From the NCBI RefSeq assembly GCF_026262505.1, contig NC_067207.1:15034082-15098081 (forward strand): DNA of 64,000 nucleotides. The letters are read 5' to 3'. Positions within the stretch are counted from its first letter, which is position 1; every line of letters begins with the position of its first letter. The DNA is from Trichomonas vaginalis G3 (Eukaryota > Parabasalia > Trichomonadida > Trichomonadidae). This document shows positions 9,705 through 21,089 of this stretch, piece after piece. The notes beneath the pieces were generated by a model. The model was not told the DNA's origin, made no database searches, and saw nothing but the letters and a program-made list of their open reading frames with translations. A program made the translations under genes and the position numbers.

Positions 9705-12026
9705 ATGCAATATATAGGTAATGTCTCATATGTGTTAGCCGCTTTGCAAGTTCCTTACAACTTTTTGTATCGAAATAACCAAAATATAATTAATGATACT
9801 AAAGTTGATATTAATTTCCAATCAGCTCTTAATCTACAAGTAGGATCCATTGCAACTTACCATGAAAACTTTGCAGCTGATCCTCAAGCTGTAATTTATT
9901 CGAAAGATTTCATGTATTTGCTTGAAAACAACTACAGAGTTAATGGAGCCATTGATCCAATAACTAAAATGATCACTCAACACATGCTCGAATATACTGA
10001 TGAAATTTCAAAGGTTGCTCTAGAAATCTCAGCTATCTTTGCATGTATTTCTTTGATAATCTTTCCTATAGTTGTTGTTTTACTTAGAATACAAAGTGCT
10101 GAATATTCCCAAATTGTTCATTCTTTACACAAAATTCTAACAATTGTTATTATTCAGCACATTTCAGAATTGACATTAAAAAACAGTGAAAAAGATAAAA
10201 CAGAAAAATTCGAATCTGCTTTACACATACAAGATTCGCATGGCATCCCTTCTTTGTTATTAGGAATTCTTAATGTGATTTGTATTATTGCATTCATCAT
10301 TATTTCTTTCCTTAATTTATATGTTTTATCCAACTCCAAAAAGAAATTCCAAGTTTTACCATATCAATTAATGAATGGTGCAACAATGGCAAGTAATATT
10401 TATGATCAAATGGCTGTTGCTAAGAGAATATGGGCATATAATGCAAGAAAAAGATTAAATGCTGATGGAAGCTTTTTAGCAACAAAGGTTTGGCCAAAAA
10501 CAACAGGAAAAATTCTTACCAATGTTGATAACGCATTGTTTGGAAAAATTGATAATATTAGTTATGGATTTCTTTTGACTGATTCTGCTTCTCGTTCTCT
10601 TTTCTTTGAAACAGTTTCTGAAGCAACGACAAATACGTTGCACCACATGTTCCTTAAGTTTGGATTCATCTTTTCTATGGAAGCCGATGTAAGTGAAATG
10701 AGATATTTCTCTGAATTTACGAGAAACAAAAATGTTTTCAACAAAGATAATGAAAGATTATTAAATATGATTCATTATAATGATATTCACTTAACTTCCA
10801 GTGTTTTGGACAAATTGTTGAATAATACATTCACTGATATTGATACAGATCTATCAGAACAAAAGTTCTTTGCTATTCTCACGCCAATAATTGGCTTTAT
10901 TGTTCTTGCAATTTTAATTTCTATTTTTATTTATTATCAAATGCAAATTTTGAGAACTTTTAGATTTACAATTTTGAGTTTGTCAATGTTAGATCAGAAA
11001 TTCATACAATCCAATGAGAGATTGCTTGATATTGCAGCAGGAAACTTCTCTAGTGATAGCCAGAGTAATTCCATCCCAACACATTACATCGATTGTTTGA
11101 AGGAATCAACAGTTGATGCTGTTTTAATTACCAACAAAAATTTTGACATTTTAGAGTCGAATCATGCGGCAAAGACTTTGAGTTCTGCTGCTGCAAATGC
11201 CAAAAATATCGAGGATATCATTGGTTTGCCAGAAGAAATCAAGAAAGTTGCAAATTCATCAACTCCAACGTCAGTGTCATTTAAGAAAACACTTAAAAGT
11301 GACAGTGGACAGTCGTATGAAATGGACATTTCCTCCACATTATGCAGCAATGACCATGTGATGATTATCATGCATAGAGATTTGATTGGAGAGCAACTGG
11401 CTGAAGACAGGAGAAAAACCGAGAAAAAGCTAAAAGATATATTGAATAGAATTGTTCCACATGATTTCAGGGAAATGTTTGGTGAAAGCCCCTTCAAAAC
11501 CGTTTCATTTGATAATGTTTTGTTATTTGCGGTTAGACCAACAAATATTACTTTTTCTGCTGAAGAGAGTGATGAATCTTTTCAGGTTGTTCTTCAGAGG
11601 ATGAAGAAATTTAATGAAATTGTTATCTCAGCATCGAAAAATTCAGATGATTGTGCAATTGTTAAAAAGCATAACATGGCAATGATTTTGTGCTATAATC
11701 TTAAGACACAGAAGAGGACAATGCAGCAGCCGCTTGCACAAGCAATAGAAGCAATCAAAGAGATAAGGAATGAATGCGACAAACAAGATATTAAGATCGC
11801 AGCAGTTGCAGTGTTTTCCAGACAATCTGTGATTGGAATTGCTTCATTAAATAAAGCGAACTTCAACATTTTTGCTCCTGAAATACCTTTACTTCTTAAG
11901 GGATTGAGTACTGCAGGAGATGATGAACTACTCCTCTCCAAAGTAGATAGAGATATACCTCAGAATATGAGAGATAAAGTCAGACAAAGTGAAGATTTCT
12001 TAGTCATCAATATTCATGATTGTTAA
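9705..12026 (+). CDS. PAS domain plus degenerate cyclase-like domain, C-terminal part of the same gene
   Basis: In frame with the previous entry; coding sequence resumes straight after its stop, and this ATG is only the first internal methionine. Membrane segments lie near residues 105-135, 180-205 and 385-415. A coiled linker follows, then a PAS-like domain (about 460-570, from DCLKESTVDAVLITNKNFDI). Last comes a region laid out like a class III nucleotide cyclase (about 580-770, RIVPHDFREMFGESPFKTVS). Where active cyclases have the metal-binding 'FADIVGFT', this protein has FAVRPTNITF. The catalytic Asp is thus not visible and the domain is probably non-catalytic or regulatory. The gene ends in TAA before AT-rich DNA. 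Confidence 0.75.
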   Translation: MQYIGNVSYVLAALQVPYNFLYRNNQNIINDTKVDINFQSALNLQVGSIATYHENFAADPQAVIYSKDFMYLLENNYRVNGAIDPITKMITQHMLEYTDEISKVALEISAIFACISLIIFPIVVVLLRIQSAEYSQIVHSLHKILTIVIIQHISELTLKNSEKDKTEKFESALHIQDSHGIPSLLLGILNVICIIAFIIISFLNLYVLSNSKKKFQVLPYQLMNGATMASNIYDQMAVAKRIWAYNARKRLNADGSFLATKVWPKTTGKILTNVDNALFGKIDNISYGFLLTDSASRSLFFETVSEATTNTLHHMFLKFGFIFSMEADVSEMRYFSEFTRNKNVFNKDNERLLNMIHYNDIHLTSSVLDKLLNNTFTDIDTDLSEQKFFAILTPIIGFIVLAILISIFIYYQMQILRTFRFTILSLSMLDQKFIQSNERLLDIAAGNFSSDSQSNSIPTHYIDCLKESTVDAVLITNKNFDILESNHAAKTLSSAAANAKNIEDIIGLPEEIKKVANSSTPTSVSFKKTLKSDSGQSYEMDISSTLCSNDHVMIIMHRDLIGEQLAEDRRKTEKKLKDILNRIVPHDFREMFGESPFKTVSFDNVLLFAVRPTNITFSAEESDESFQVVLQRMKKFNEIVISASKNSDDCAIVKKHNMAMILCYNLKTQKRTMQQPLAQAIEAIKEIRNECDKQDIKIAAVAVFSRQSVIGIASLNKANFNIFAPEIPLLLKGLSTAGDDELLLSKVDRDIPQNMRDKVRQSEDFLVINIHDC

Positions 12027-12760
12027 TTTCAATAAATTTAAATTAATTTTTTTCTCCAAAACATTATTGGATATTGATTAACCTCGTTCAATATAAGATA
12101 CAGGATTGAAAAATTTATTCATTCATATCTAGATACAGTTTTCACGGCAAATGACTTTTGATTTCTCTAGAAAAGAAGTGTTTCTACCAAAAATATGAGC
12201 GAAAAAGGTAAATTTTATTGATAAAATAGAATACACATACAATACAAATACATTCCATTGGGATGACCTTTTTTCAAGAACGATTATCGTCTGTTCTTGG
12301 AATATCTCCTTGTTATTCAAATTGTATTTTGAATTCTTATATTACGTTATATTTAATAAATATTTGTTTATAATTTTTGATGATTATTGATATATTATAA
12401 AAATACTAGATAAAATGATATTTCATTTTCATTTCGAATACAATTGAGAACAAAAAGTGATAGAATTTTAAACTAATATAATGGGTAACATTACTATTGG
12501 ACACTGCATTTGTGGTATCATTTTCAAATTTCAATTCTAAAGTGTTGGGATATCATAAATAATCATAAAAGGCAATGATCTAATAAAAAAATTTCGAAAT
12601 GCTGGACATTTTATCCTTCTCATATCTTATTTACAATTTATAGCTAATATGAACCTTGTATCTAATATCTAGATCAGATACTAATTCAAAAAAAAATCAT
12701 AAAGACATTGCCATTTTTTTGTGTTTTAAAAAGTGCCACGGCCAAAAAATTTTAAACAGC
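12027..12760. other. AT-rich intergenic DNA before the ankyrin gene
   Basis: About 730 bp of AT-rich spacer. A block near 12733 reads AAAAAGTGCCACGG, which resembles the AAAAGTG-type strings upstream of several genes in the window and could be promoter sequence for the ankyrin gene 28 nt downstream. Nothing else is recognised. Confidence 0.5.
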
Positions 12761-13441
12761 ATGTCAAGCTCTGAAAATTCAAAAAATGAGACTGGATATT
12801 ATTTTAATAATACCAAGCCAATTGAAATATTTGAATACCCAGATCAAGCTTCAAAACTTATTTGGGGTGTCAATCGCAATAATATTTTACAAATATCTTC
12901 ACAAATTATAGAATTCATTAAAACACACAAATTATCTATCCAAATACCACTTTACCTGATTGATGCCTTTTCACGAATTCGTGTTAAAGATCTTAAATTA
13001 TTTTCAGAACTTTACCAAAAGATATTAAAAGAATTCTCATGCATTATCGAACCTGAAAATGATAAATTGACGACACTTCTACATTACAAAGGTTTCAAAT
13101 TTGAAAACTTCATACCTGAATGGGGAGAAAAACAAATTCTTAATTTGTATTCACCAAAATCTCCTTTATACTATATTGCATGGGATAAAGTTGATGCTCT
13201 TAAGAGTAAATCCCCAAAACTTAAAATTAATGAGCGCATAGGTTGGATATTCACGCCACTTGACTGTGCAATTAGATATGGATCAGAATTGTGTTTCAAT
13301 TACTTGAAAAATTTAGGAGCTGAATACACTGATTACTCCGAAAAATATGCTGTTCAAGGCGGAAATAAAAACATTTTTATGCAAATGATAGAAGAAGGTA
13401 AATCATTTGATGACATGATTAATACAGCATTGGATTATTGA
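12761..13441 (+). pseudogene. DUF3447/ankyrin-repeat protein gene, interrupted
   Basis: The ATG (MSSSENSKNETGYYFNN) opens a trichomonad-type DUF3447 protein. The N-terminal helical domain spans about residues 30-110, followed by ankyrin-like repeats such as FTPLDCAIRYGSELCFNYLK (about 165-185). TGA at 13439-13441 falls inside an ankyrin helix. The same frame then continues for about 55 codons with clear ankyrin sequence (YEIAEYLKSNLGQTPDSIAE) before dissolving into the 37-bp minisatellite, so this is a host gene with an in-frame stop. Further ankyrin fragments of the same type lie beyond Maverick 1, between 37586 and 39106. The gene therefore appears to have been scrambled by minisatellite growth and then split by the Maverick. 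Confidence 0.7.
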
Positions 13442-13576
13442 AACTATGAAATTGCTGAATATCTTAAATCAAATCTTGGACAAACTCCTGATTCAATAGC
13501 AGAAAGTATGTATTTCGGAAATTATGATGTTGTATCTTATTTACTTACTAATGGTGGAAATATCAGCGAAATTTAT

Positions 13577-13863
13577 AATCTCTTTCTTTTCATATTTACA
13601 ATTATTTAATAAGATTATATTTCTTTTCAAATTTATCATTGTTTTATAGGATTCTCTTTCATTTCATATTTATCATTTTTTTATGATTTTCTCTTTCTTT
13701 TCATATTCATCATTGATTTATACAATTCTCTTTCTTTTCATATTCATCATTGTTTTATAGAATTCTTTTTCTTTTCATATTTATTATTGTTTTATAGAAT
13801 TCTTTTTCTTTTCATATTTGTTATTATTTTATAAAATTCTCTTTCTTTTCATATTTCTCATTG
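13577..13863 (+). repeat. 37-bp minisatellite, left part
   Basis: About seven to eight imperfect copies of a 37-bp unit, typically CATTGTTTTATAGAATTCTC followed by TTTCTTTTCATATTTAT. The array continues after Maverick 1 at 37454, so the Maverick sits inside it. The last bases, TCATTG (13858-13863), are the left copy of the Maverick target duplication. Because 37 is not a multiple of three, the frame shifts with each copy and every frame reads as Phe/Ile/Leu-rich sequence. Confidence 0.8.
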
Positions 13864-14023
13864 AAAAAAAAAAAAAAAAAAAAAAAAGGAAGTGGGGCTT
13901 CCAGGCACTTCGTGCCTTCTAGCCCTGAGGATGAATGAGTATAATGAAGTTTTTTTTTCTTGGGGTGGGCTTCCAGGGGCTGCGCCCCTTCTAGCCCACA
14001 TAAATGAAGTTTTTATTCGGAGG
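13864..14023. repeat. Left terminal inverted repeat region of element 1
   Basis: A24, then a GGGGCTTCCAGG...TTCTAGCCC module, then sequence matching the right end read inward, through ATGAAGTTTTTATTCGGAGG. The left side carries the GC-rich module more than once (13895-13924, 13967-13997, 14022-14052), so it is longer than the right end. Confidence 0.75.
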
Positions 14024-14121
14024 GCTTTCAGGCGCTTTGCGCCCTCTAGCCCATAAGAAATTTTGCCCAAGACCCAAGAGGAGGACCGAACCCCAGCCGA
14101 CCAGCCGTTGACTTTTTTGTC

Positions 14122-14345
14122 AAGACTTCTTCATCGTAAATGTTTTGTCAAGACTTCTTCGTAAAGACTTTGTCAAGACTTCTTCATCGTAAATGTTTTG
14201 TCAAGACTTCTTCATCGTAAATGTTTTGTCAAGACTTCTTCGTAAATGTTTTGTCAAGACTTCTTCGTAAATGTTTTGTCAAGACTTCTTCGTAAATGTT
14301 TTGTCATGATTTCTTCGTAAATGTTTTGTCATGATTTCTTCGTCA
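14122..14345 (+). repeat. 25/28-bp tandem repeat next to the left end of element 1
   Basis: About nine copies of a unit built on GTCAAGACTTCTTCGTAAAT plus GTTTT (25 bp), some with an extra ATC after TTC (28 bp). The array lies between the left terminal repeat and the first gene, and no matching array is seen at the right end. This position could suit an enhancer-like or replication-linked role, or simply satellite growth. Confidence 0.75.
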
Positions 14346-14468
14346 TAGGCACGGAGATAGGACGGTTATTTTACAAAACTGACAACACTTTGACCGAGTA
14401 GTTTTTTGTGCTGAACAAAAAGTGTCATACAAACATCTGTCAAAAGCCGCTTTTTAACTTCACTTAAA

Positions 14469-17400
14469 ATGCCACGTAAGCTACGTAAGAATATACGTAA
14501 GAGGAAGAGAGCATTGAAACATCCAATAGTAAAACTGACACCACAACAACAATTGCAACAACAAATGCTGAATGACCCCACTATGTTGCAACAAATGTCA
14601 AGCAATCCTATGCTTTTAAACCGAGTTGTTGGTGCACAGAGTGGAGGTTTAAGAGCGGCACTTTTAGCGAAAATGGCAGGCTATGGTGGAGCTGCAGACG
14701 GAACAGCATATAACCCTCAAAGTCAAATGAATTTGAGTTCACTCAAAAATCAAATAACAGATGTCAAAAAGTCAAACATAGACATACAGAAGCAAATAAG
14801 TGAAAACGAAAAGAAACTAGAATATGACAGACACACAAAGAAACTCAATGAGTTAAACGTAGAGAAAAAGAAGAAAGAAGAACAACTGAAAGAACTAAGT
14901 ACAGAGGAATATGCGAAAAAAGTGTCAGAAAAAGCAACAGAAGTAGCAAAAATGGAACAAGATGTCATAAATTTGAAAAACCATACTACTCGATATAAAG
15001 TACTGAAAGATGAAGAGATAAAACAAAAAGCCCTGAAGACATATATGGATAGCGATGAGTATAAAAAGAAGTTGAAGCAAATGTAAAGGCAGAAAAACTT
15101 TTACAGTTGCAAAACCAAACCGTACAGTATGAAAACTTAGCACAAGAAAGTAAAAATAACGACGCGGCTATGCAAAAGGCAATGAAAAGCGCAGAATATA
15201 TAAAAGCTAACAATGACTGGTTAGATGCCCAAGCCAACGCTAAAGCAGCCCAACTCATAGGGTCAATAAGGACAAAAATACAAGCGGATGAAGACAGTTC
15301 AAATGAAGCTTTAACAAATGCTGACTTTAAGAACGCCTTCGAAGCTCTTCATAGTAAGGTGAAACAAGTGAACGACTTCTCATCTGGAAAGAAACTGAAG
15401 TCTGAAGGTTTCGACAAAGAGTTAAAAGAAGTAGCACAAAATATGACGAAAATAACAGATGCAGCAACGAGACAGGCAGTTCAAAGTGCCTATGACGCCG
15501 TTAGAGCAACTGTTGTGAAAAGTCAAGAAAAAGAGTTACAACAGACCAAAACAGACCTAGTAAATGCTTTCTTAAGAACGAAAAGTCAGGTAGGACATTA
15601 CGCTGCAGATGGAACATATGTGCCAGCTGGTGGAACTTATATACCAGCTGTTGGAATTTATATACCACCAAACCCTCCAAGAGAAGCACCTGCACCAGGA
15701 CTACCTAAAACATTTACATCGTCACATGGACACAGACACAGGCATGCACCAAAACCAACACAACAACCAACAGTTCAAAATCCAGCACAACAACAACAAC
15801 AACCAACACAACAACCAACACAACAACCAGCACAACAACCAACAGTTCAAAACCCTGCACAACAACAACCACAAACAGAGCAAGGACATAAAAGAAGTAG
15901 AGAACAAGGAAACCAAGAATTCTTAAAAAGGCTTAAGGAAGACTATGGTTACCCAGATAGTATTGACTTTAGTGACAGATATAAAGAAGCTATTAGAAAG
16001 TTCAAGGATGGAAATACTGACCCGAACCTATTTAGCTTTATGGTTCAGCACCAAATGGGATATAATTTCAAACCTGGAAAATACAAGCTCGCTAAGGGAT
16101 ATGATTTAATAGCATATCATCCAAATGACATGACTGAATTTACTCCGAGATATTTGATGTCAGAGCTAAATGACAATTCAACTCCCGTCATGAAACGCGT
16201 AAAAAATAGAGACGGAACGAAAGAAGAAAGGTTTTTGAGTCCGGATGACTTAGAAAGGGAACTTGTTAAAAACGGTCTCGGAATATATGAAATGCCAGCA
16301 GATGAGGTACAAGAAACTCCACAGGAAGAAATAGTTCAGATACAACCAGACATGGAAGAAATAGTTCAGCAACAACAGCTAGAAGAGCCTGAAGGAAACG
16401 AACAAGTCACTCCTTTGGAAACTAACTTCACAGAACTAGATGAAGATTTGGAACAGCCGAAAAATCTTGACCCTCAACAAGAGTATGCGGAGAATATGGA
16501 ATATTTCCAAGAGTCTAAAAAAAATTCGGCTGACATAGTAGAAGAATATCGAAAAATGTTTGCCGACATACAAAAGACTCCAACACCAGATGAAAATATT
16601 CAGCATAGAATGGAAGTACTGAAAGAAAATGTACACAAATACAACAACCCTTTTTACTTACGAGCATTTAACGTTCAATCTTTGGATGAACTCGGTGAAA
16701 ATAAAAGGTTAAATTTCAACAAAACATATAGAAATGAAACATTGTTTAAAGTTCATTCAGAACCTAACCAAGATGGAAACAAACCTACTTTTGTTTCTGC
16801 AGACGATGGAACTACAATGAGATGGGGTCATAAAGCTAACCCGGATAGGTGGTTCATAAACTTACAACCTCAATTCCAAGAAGTTGTAGACGCAATGGAA
16901 GTCAATGGTGAACCAGATATAGCTGGTATTTTAAGCGCGGCTTTAATGCCATTGAAAGATATGAAACATGCAGATATTTTGGACCAGTATGAAATGAACA
17001 TGGCTGATGGAAATATAACACCTGACGTTCTAGAACATTTATCTCAAAGAACTACACAGAACCATAAAGATGGTATATTTGGTGAAGAGTTTAGAAAGAA
17101 AGTTAGGGAGACAGAAGGAAGAGAACCTATTGTACATGACCTTGCAAACGAAAGTTTACAAAATGTCATAAAAACTTACTTTGCAGACAATGAACCGAGA
17201 AGGGATGAATATTTAAGAAAACTCAAATGGACAGTACCAAATGAAATGTTAGTATTGAAAAACATGTTCCTTGACAAAATAAAACCAACTACAGAAATAA
17301 ATGACGCAAGACTGAAAGATTGGGTAAAAGCTTTCCCATTCACAAAAGATATTGTTGGTAACATGGAAAGAAAACCAGAATGGCTACAAAAACATATATT

Positions 17401-17716
17401 TGGAAACGAGCATATTCCATATGGACAGGCACTGTTTGAAGAGCTTGAACCGGAAACTCAGGAAAGAGTCATGCAAACAATACGCGAAGACTCAAATACA
17501 GACTATGACAAACTCTTTCTAGGATATAGGTTACCTGAGATGGGCGACCAGAGCCAAAAGGCAAAAAGGACATGGGAAATTTGCAACATACTAGATGAAC
17601 ATAATGCAAAGATGCAACAACTTCAAGCAGAGGGCAATGAAGGAAAAAGAAGAGTTAAAAACTCAGTCAGGAAGAAAGTAAAGCTTGGTACGAGTGGGTT
17701 CTATTATGACACATAA
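14469..17716 (+). CDS. Element 1: large coiled-coil, Gln-rich structural protein candidate (broken)
   Basis: A gene of about 1,080 codons starting MPRKLRKNIRKRKRALKHP. The first 25 residues are strongly basic and suit nucleic-acid binding or virion packaging. A Gln/Met-rich stretch follows, then long coiled coils (about residues 95-350), then a Pro/Gln/Thr repeat block (QQPTQQP units) near residues 430-470. The long C-terminal half is acidic and helical, and the last 20 residues are again basic. I do not recognise a family. It lies directly upstream of the major capsid gene on the same strand, and a virion-internal or scaffold role is inferred from size, position and composition. It reads as broken with about one break. 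Confidence 0.7.
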
Positions 17717-17748
17717 ATCCAACTATTCTATATTTTTACCCATATGAA

Positions 17749-19310
17749 ATGTACGCCGCTCAGAATATAACGCCAACAGTTTTGGATGCTATGAACGGAA
17801 ATGTTTCCGAATGGTATAACGAATGCGACAATGCCATTAGAAGGTCAGAAATAGTTCCTGGAACTTACGAATATACAACTGCTGTTTCTTATGGAAATGT
17901 AGGTGAGTTTGGTGAAGGTTCTTCAACAACAGTAGATATTGCTTGCGACAGGTTTCATATTATTTCTATTGACAACTCATTCTTATACGTGGAACAAGAC
18001 ATTGAAATAAAACCTTCTGCCAAGTTGTCTGACAAGAAAGGTTGCAATGGAATTTTCTATGTCGGATACCAATATGCTCCAGAAGTTTTCATGGGATATA
18101 AGATATATTCTAACTCTGACTTAGTTCAAACAGTAACATGGGCAAACTATGAATGGTTCGCTTTGAGAAACTCAGTACAACCACAAGCTAGAGAACAAAC
18201 AGACCAGTATGCAACTATTGAGAAAATAAGAAGACTTGACCCTAACGTTCCAGGAGTTTATGTTGACCTTTCTGGACAAACTGCAGCAGCAGTAACCAAA
18301 GTAAAATTGAAACTTAGAGTTCCTTTGTCATCTTTCCTCATCTTCAGGTTTTTAAGATACTTGCCAAACTGGGCAGGAAAAATTTCTATCGAACTTACTC
18401 CAAGCAAAAATAACTTAGTCATTGCACCAACACAAGACCCATTCAGCATTGCTGTAGCTGGAACTGGTGGAGCCAAGTTCTGTGACTTTTGCAAAGACAA
18501 AGTTGACTTAGACTTTGGTTTCTCAAACCTCAACACTGAAGTAAACTACTACTTCAATGCTGCTGGAACTGCTTGGGACCCAGTTAAGTTCACATGCGAA
18601 AAGTTTGAATGCAAGAGAATAGAAAGCAGACTTGCAGTCTATATGTTGGACCCAGATATTTCAAATGCTTTAGCTGCCAAATATATTGCAGTTCCACTTA
18701 TGTTCCCTATACACCAAATATCTGTCAAAGACTTTGCAGGTGAAGTTGGAAACCAAAGTGCTGACCCAGGTGCAAGAACAGATATTGCCTTAACAACTGC
18801 AATGAAACATGCAGATACTATGTTTGTACTGTTCAGACGAACTATAAATGACTATTCTTGTTTCTACAACCCCGGTATTAAATATCATATAAACATAGAT
18901 GGCAAATACTATCCAAGAGAAGAATATTCCACAGTTGAGGATATGAGGTCATACAACTTGACATTAGATGCTATGAACTTTAACAACAACTTCACAACAA
19001 CCATTAACCCTGAAATGCAAAGTTCTATTATGCCATATGTGAAAGTATGGACTCATACAGGAGCTCAAAACACTCAATATACAAATGGAGACCGTTCAAA
19101 CTTTTGGCTTGGCATTCCATTTGCTGACTCAGAAGACTTTATGGGTGTATTTCAACTGTTGGTACAGTTCAAATACAATATACTGGTGACAGAGACGGTC
19201 CAAATGAATTGAAAGCAAAGAAGTTTACAAAACCAATAGCACTTTTCACGGAAGATGCTCTTTTGAAAATTCGTTCGATGAAACCTGCTGGGCTCCTCAG
19301 ATTGGTATAA
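17749..19310 (+). CDS. Element 1: major capsid protein, double jelly-roll type (broken)
   Basis: The product of about 500 codons starts MYAAQNITPTVLDAMNGN. It has the layout of a Polinton major capsid protein: an early DNSFLYVEQDIEIKP strand, a central LKLRVPLSSFLIFRFLRYLP followed by NWAGKISIELTP, and a Cys-containing region near residue 245. The capsid protein of element 2 carries an equivalent LKLRLRIPVRRFLPLEAIRF stretch followed by FAGNIQLKVKF, which supports homology. In the family this forms pseudo-hexameric capsomers of an icosahedral virion. TATTTTTACCCATATGAA stands directly before the ATG and matches the promoter-like motif of other Maverick genes. It is broken near the C-terminus with about one break. 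Confidence 0.8.
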
Positions 19311-19680
19311 CGACAGCTTCCATCGAGCAGATTTTGGCAGCAGGTCAGTAAGTTGTTCTTGAACTGACTTCTCTCCGTCAAATATTGACAGTACGCCAGT
19401 TTTGATATAATATTGTATTAAAAACTTTCCTTTAGAAATATCGGTCAGTTTTGTTGTTATATTTTTGTCAACGTCAAGAACTTTCACCATCTCGGTTATA
19501 CCAACTTTCTTTGCTTTATGAAAATATTTGGTTCAGCAAAGACTGCTATTCTATAACATTTTCCATTGTTTGTGTAAAGAATACTCTGTCAATGAACTTG
19601 TATTGTTTGTGTGTGTAAACTTTGTTTTGCTTCAATTCGAAGAGATACTCAAATACGTCCATCTTTTTATTCTAAGTAAA
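19311..19680. other. Element 1: intergenic stretch with a possible minus-strand gene relic
   Basis: Between the capsid gene and the next plus-strand gene there is no intact gene. On the minus strand, coding-like sequence (MVKVLDVDKNITTKLTDISK) runs towards the capsid gene 3' end and may be a small decayed gene. I cannot assign it. TTTTTATTCTAAGTAAA at the right edge is the promoter-like motif of the gene at 19681. Confidence 0.35.
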
Positions 19681-20245
19681 ATGTCATTTCCGAAAAATAG
19701 AAGCGTAAGTGTTTCAAAAGGTTTAATGGCGGTGGCAGATGTGAAGTTAAATTCACCAACTCAAACAAACAGTCAAAGTGTTGTTGTCAATGTCAAAGAC
19801 AGAGATGTTGAAGTGGGGAAACCATACGAAGACGAAGATGGTATAACAATTGTTCCTGTAAAAGAACAACCAACATATCCTGAAGTTAGCAGAGACTTAA
19901 GTTCTTTGCAGATATTCGAAACGACTACCAACAACTGAAAGACAAACTTCAAACTCAGGAGAAGATTTGTCAAGCTTTAAGTATAATGTTAAACTTGGTC
20001 GAACACAACCCTGTAAAAGTGAACTCATATGTCATTGCACCTCATGAAGTTTTGAAAGAACTATTGAAACTTTGACAGAGGCAGACGATATAAACATCAA
20101 AGAAATAGAACCCGACATTGCTTGCTGTGGTGTTTCATATAATGTCATTGACAAGATATACGTTATGAAAGGAGGTGAAACGTTGAACTTAAAGTATAGT
20201 TTCCCAGACGTCATAAAATATTTGACGACCACAACATTTCATTAA
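19681..20245 (+). CDS. Element 1: conserved Maverick protein with an EPDIACCG motif (broken)
   Basis: The gene starts MSFPKNRSVSVSKGLM directly after TTTTTATTCTAAGTAAA. It corresponds to the element 2 gene on the minus strand at 58203-58817: both have a variable, Ser/Thr/Asp-rich N-terminal half and a C-terminal half with EPDIACCG (element 2: DPEIECCG) followed by beta-rich sequence. The Cys-Cys pair and its neighbourhood are the clearest shared signature. It sits between capsid and penton-like genes, so a virion role is plausible but unproven. It is broken, with about two breaks. Confidence 0.55.
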
Positions 20246-20263
20246 AATTTATTTGCTAAGTAA

Positions 20264-21060
20264 ATGGCAGAAGACATAATGGTTTATACTATTACGACTA
20301 AAAACCCTGAGTCATATAATTCTATAACAACAAACTTACAAAGTCCTCAAGGACGATATTGTAAACTAACTTTAAACACAATGACGACTAAAGCCTGTTT
20401 TGCTCTTTTGACACCAGAAGACTTTTATTGTTGTGAATGGTAAAAAATACTCCTTTGAAGATACTTACTCAGATATACCACCAACAGGTTTTGTTGACTT
20501 ATTTAATACTTTAAGGACGGATGTAACATGTGCTGCAACTAGAGCAGGTTTCATTATGTTTGGATGTCCGACTGAGTTTACTATAAACATATGAGCTATA
20601 ATACAAAACTTATTTCTGGTTTTTACTACCAACAGTTCCTATAACAGGAAAAGGTGTCATACAAGGAATGTCTATTCCATTGACATTAAGCACACCAATC
20701 TTATATATTGTTTCAAACTTAGGTTCAAAGTGTTATTCGAATGTCGACAGAAACTACTATGACCAAAAGATACTTATGCGTATAAACAATACTTTCTCTG
20801 CTGGTTTGCCTATTGTTCATTCGAATGCAGAATTTTCAACCTTAGTGAACTCAAACACTTTGGCAAGTATAACGTTGACATTAGTTGACGCAAACTTTGT
20901 TCCTGTAAAACTTTTATGTCCTATGTATTTGTCAATGACGGCAGAAAGTTTCGAATTGGAAGATGCAACTGGTGAAAGTATTGTATTACAAGAACAACTT
21001 CAACAACAAATAGCTCAAGAACAACAAATGCAACAAATGCAACAACAAAGTCAAGAATAA
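20264..21060 (+). CDS. Element 1: minor capsid (penton-like) protein candidate (broken)
   Basis: Starts MAEDIMVYTITTKNPESYNS, with beta-strand-rich sequence throughout and a Gln/Met-rich C-terminal tail (LQQQIAQEQQMQQMQQQSQE). Its organisation parallels the element 2 gene at 57215-57977: an N-terminal jelly-roll-like part, then a conserved segment ending in 'PVKLLCPMYLSMTAESFELE' here and 'VRMTVEVDFLENIK' there. Polintons encode a single jelly-roll minor capsid (penton) protein of about this size near the major capsid gene, and that is the basis of the call. It reads as broken with about two to three breaks. Confidence 0.55.
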
Positions 21061-21089
21061 AAAAAATATTTTTTTTTATTTTTATAAAA

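Noticed and set aside
14366-17364. Minus-strand frames opposite the large coiled-coil gene
   Set aside because: They are Cys/Phe/Ser-rich antisense translations of Gln/Lys-rich coding sequence, without start context.
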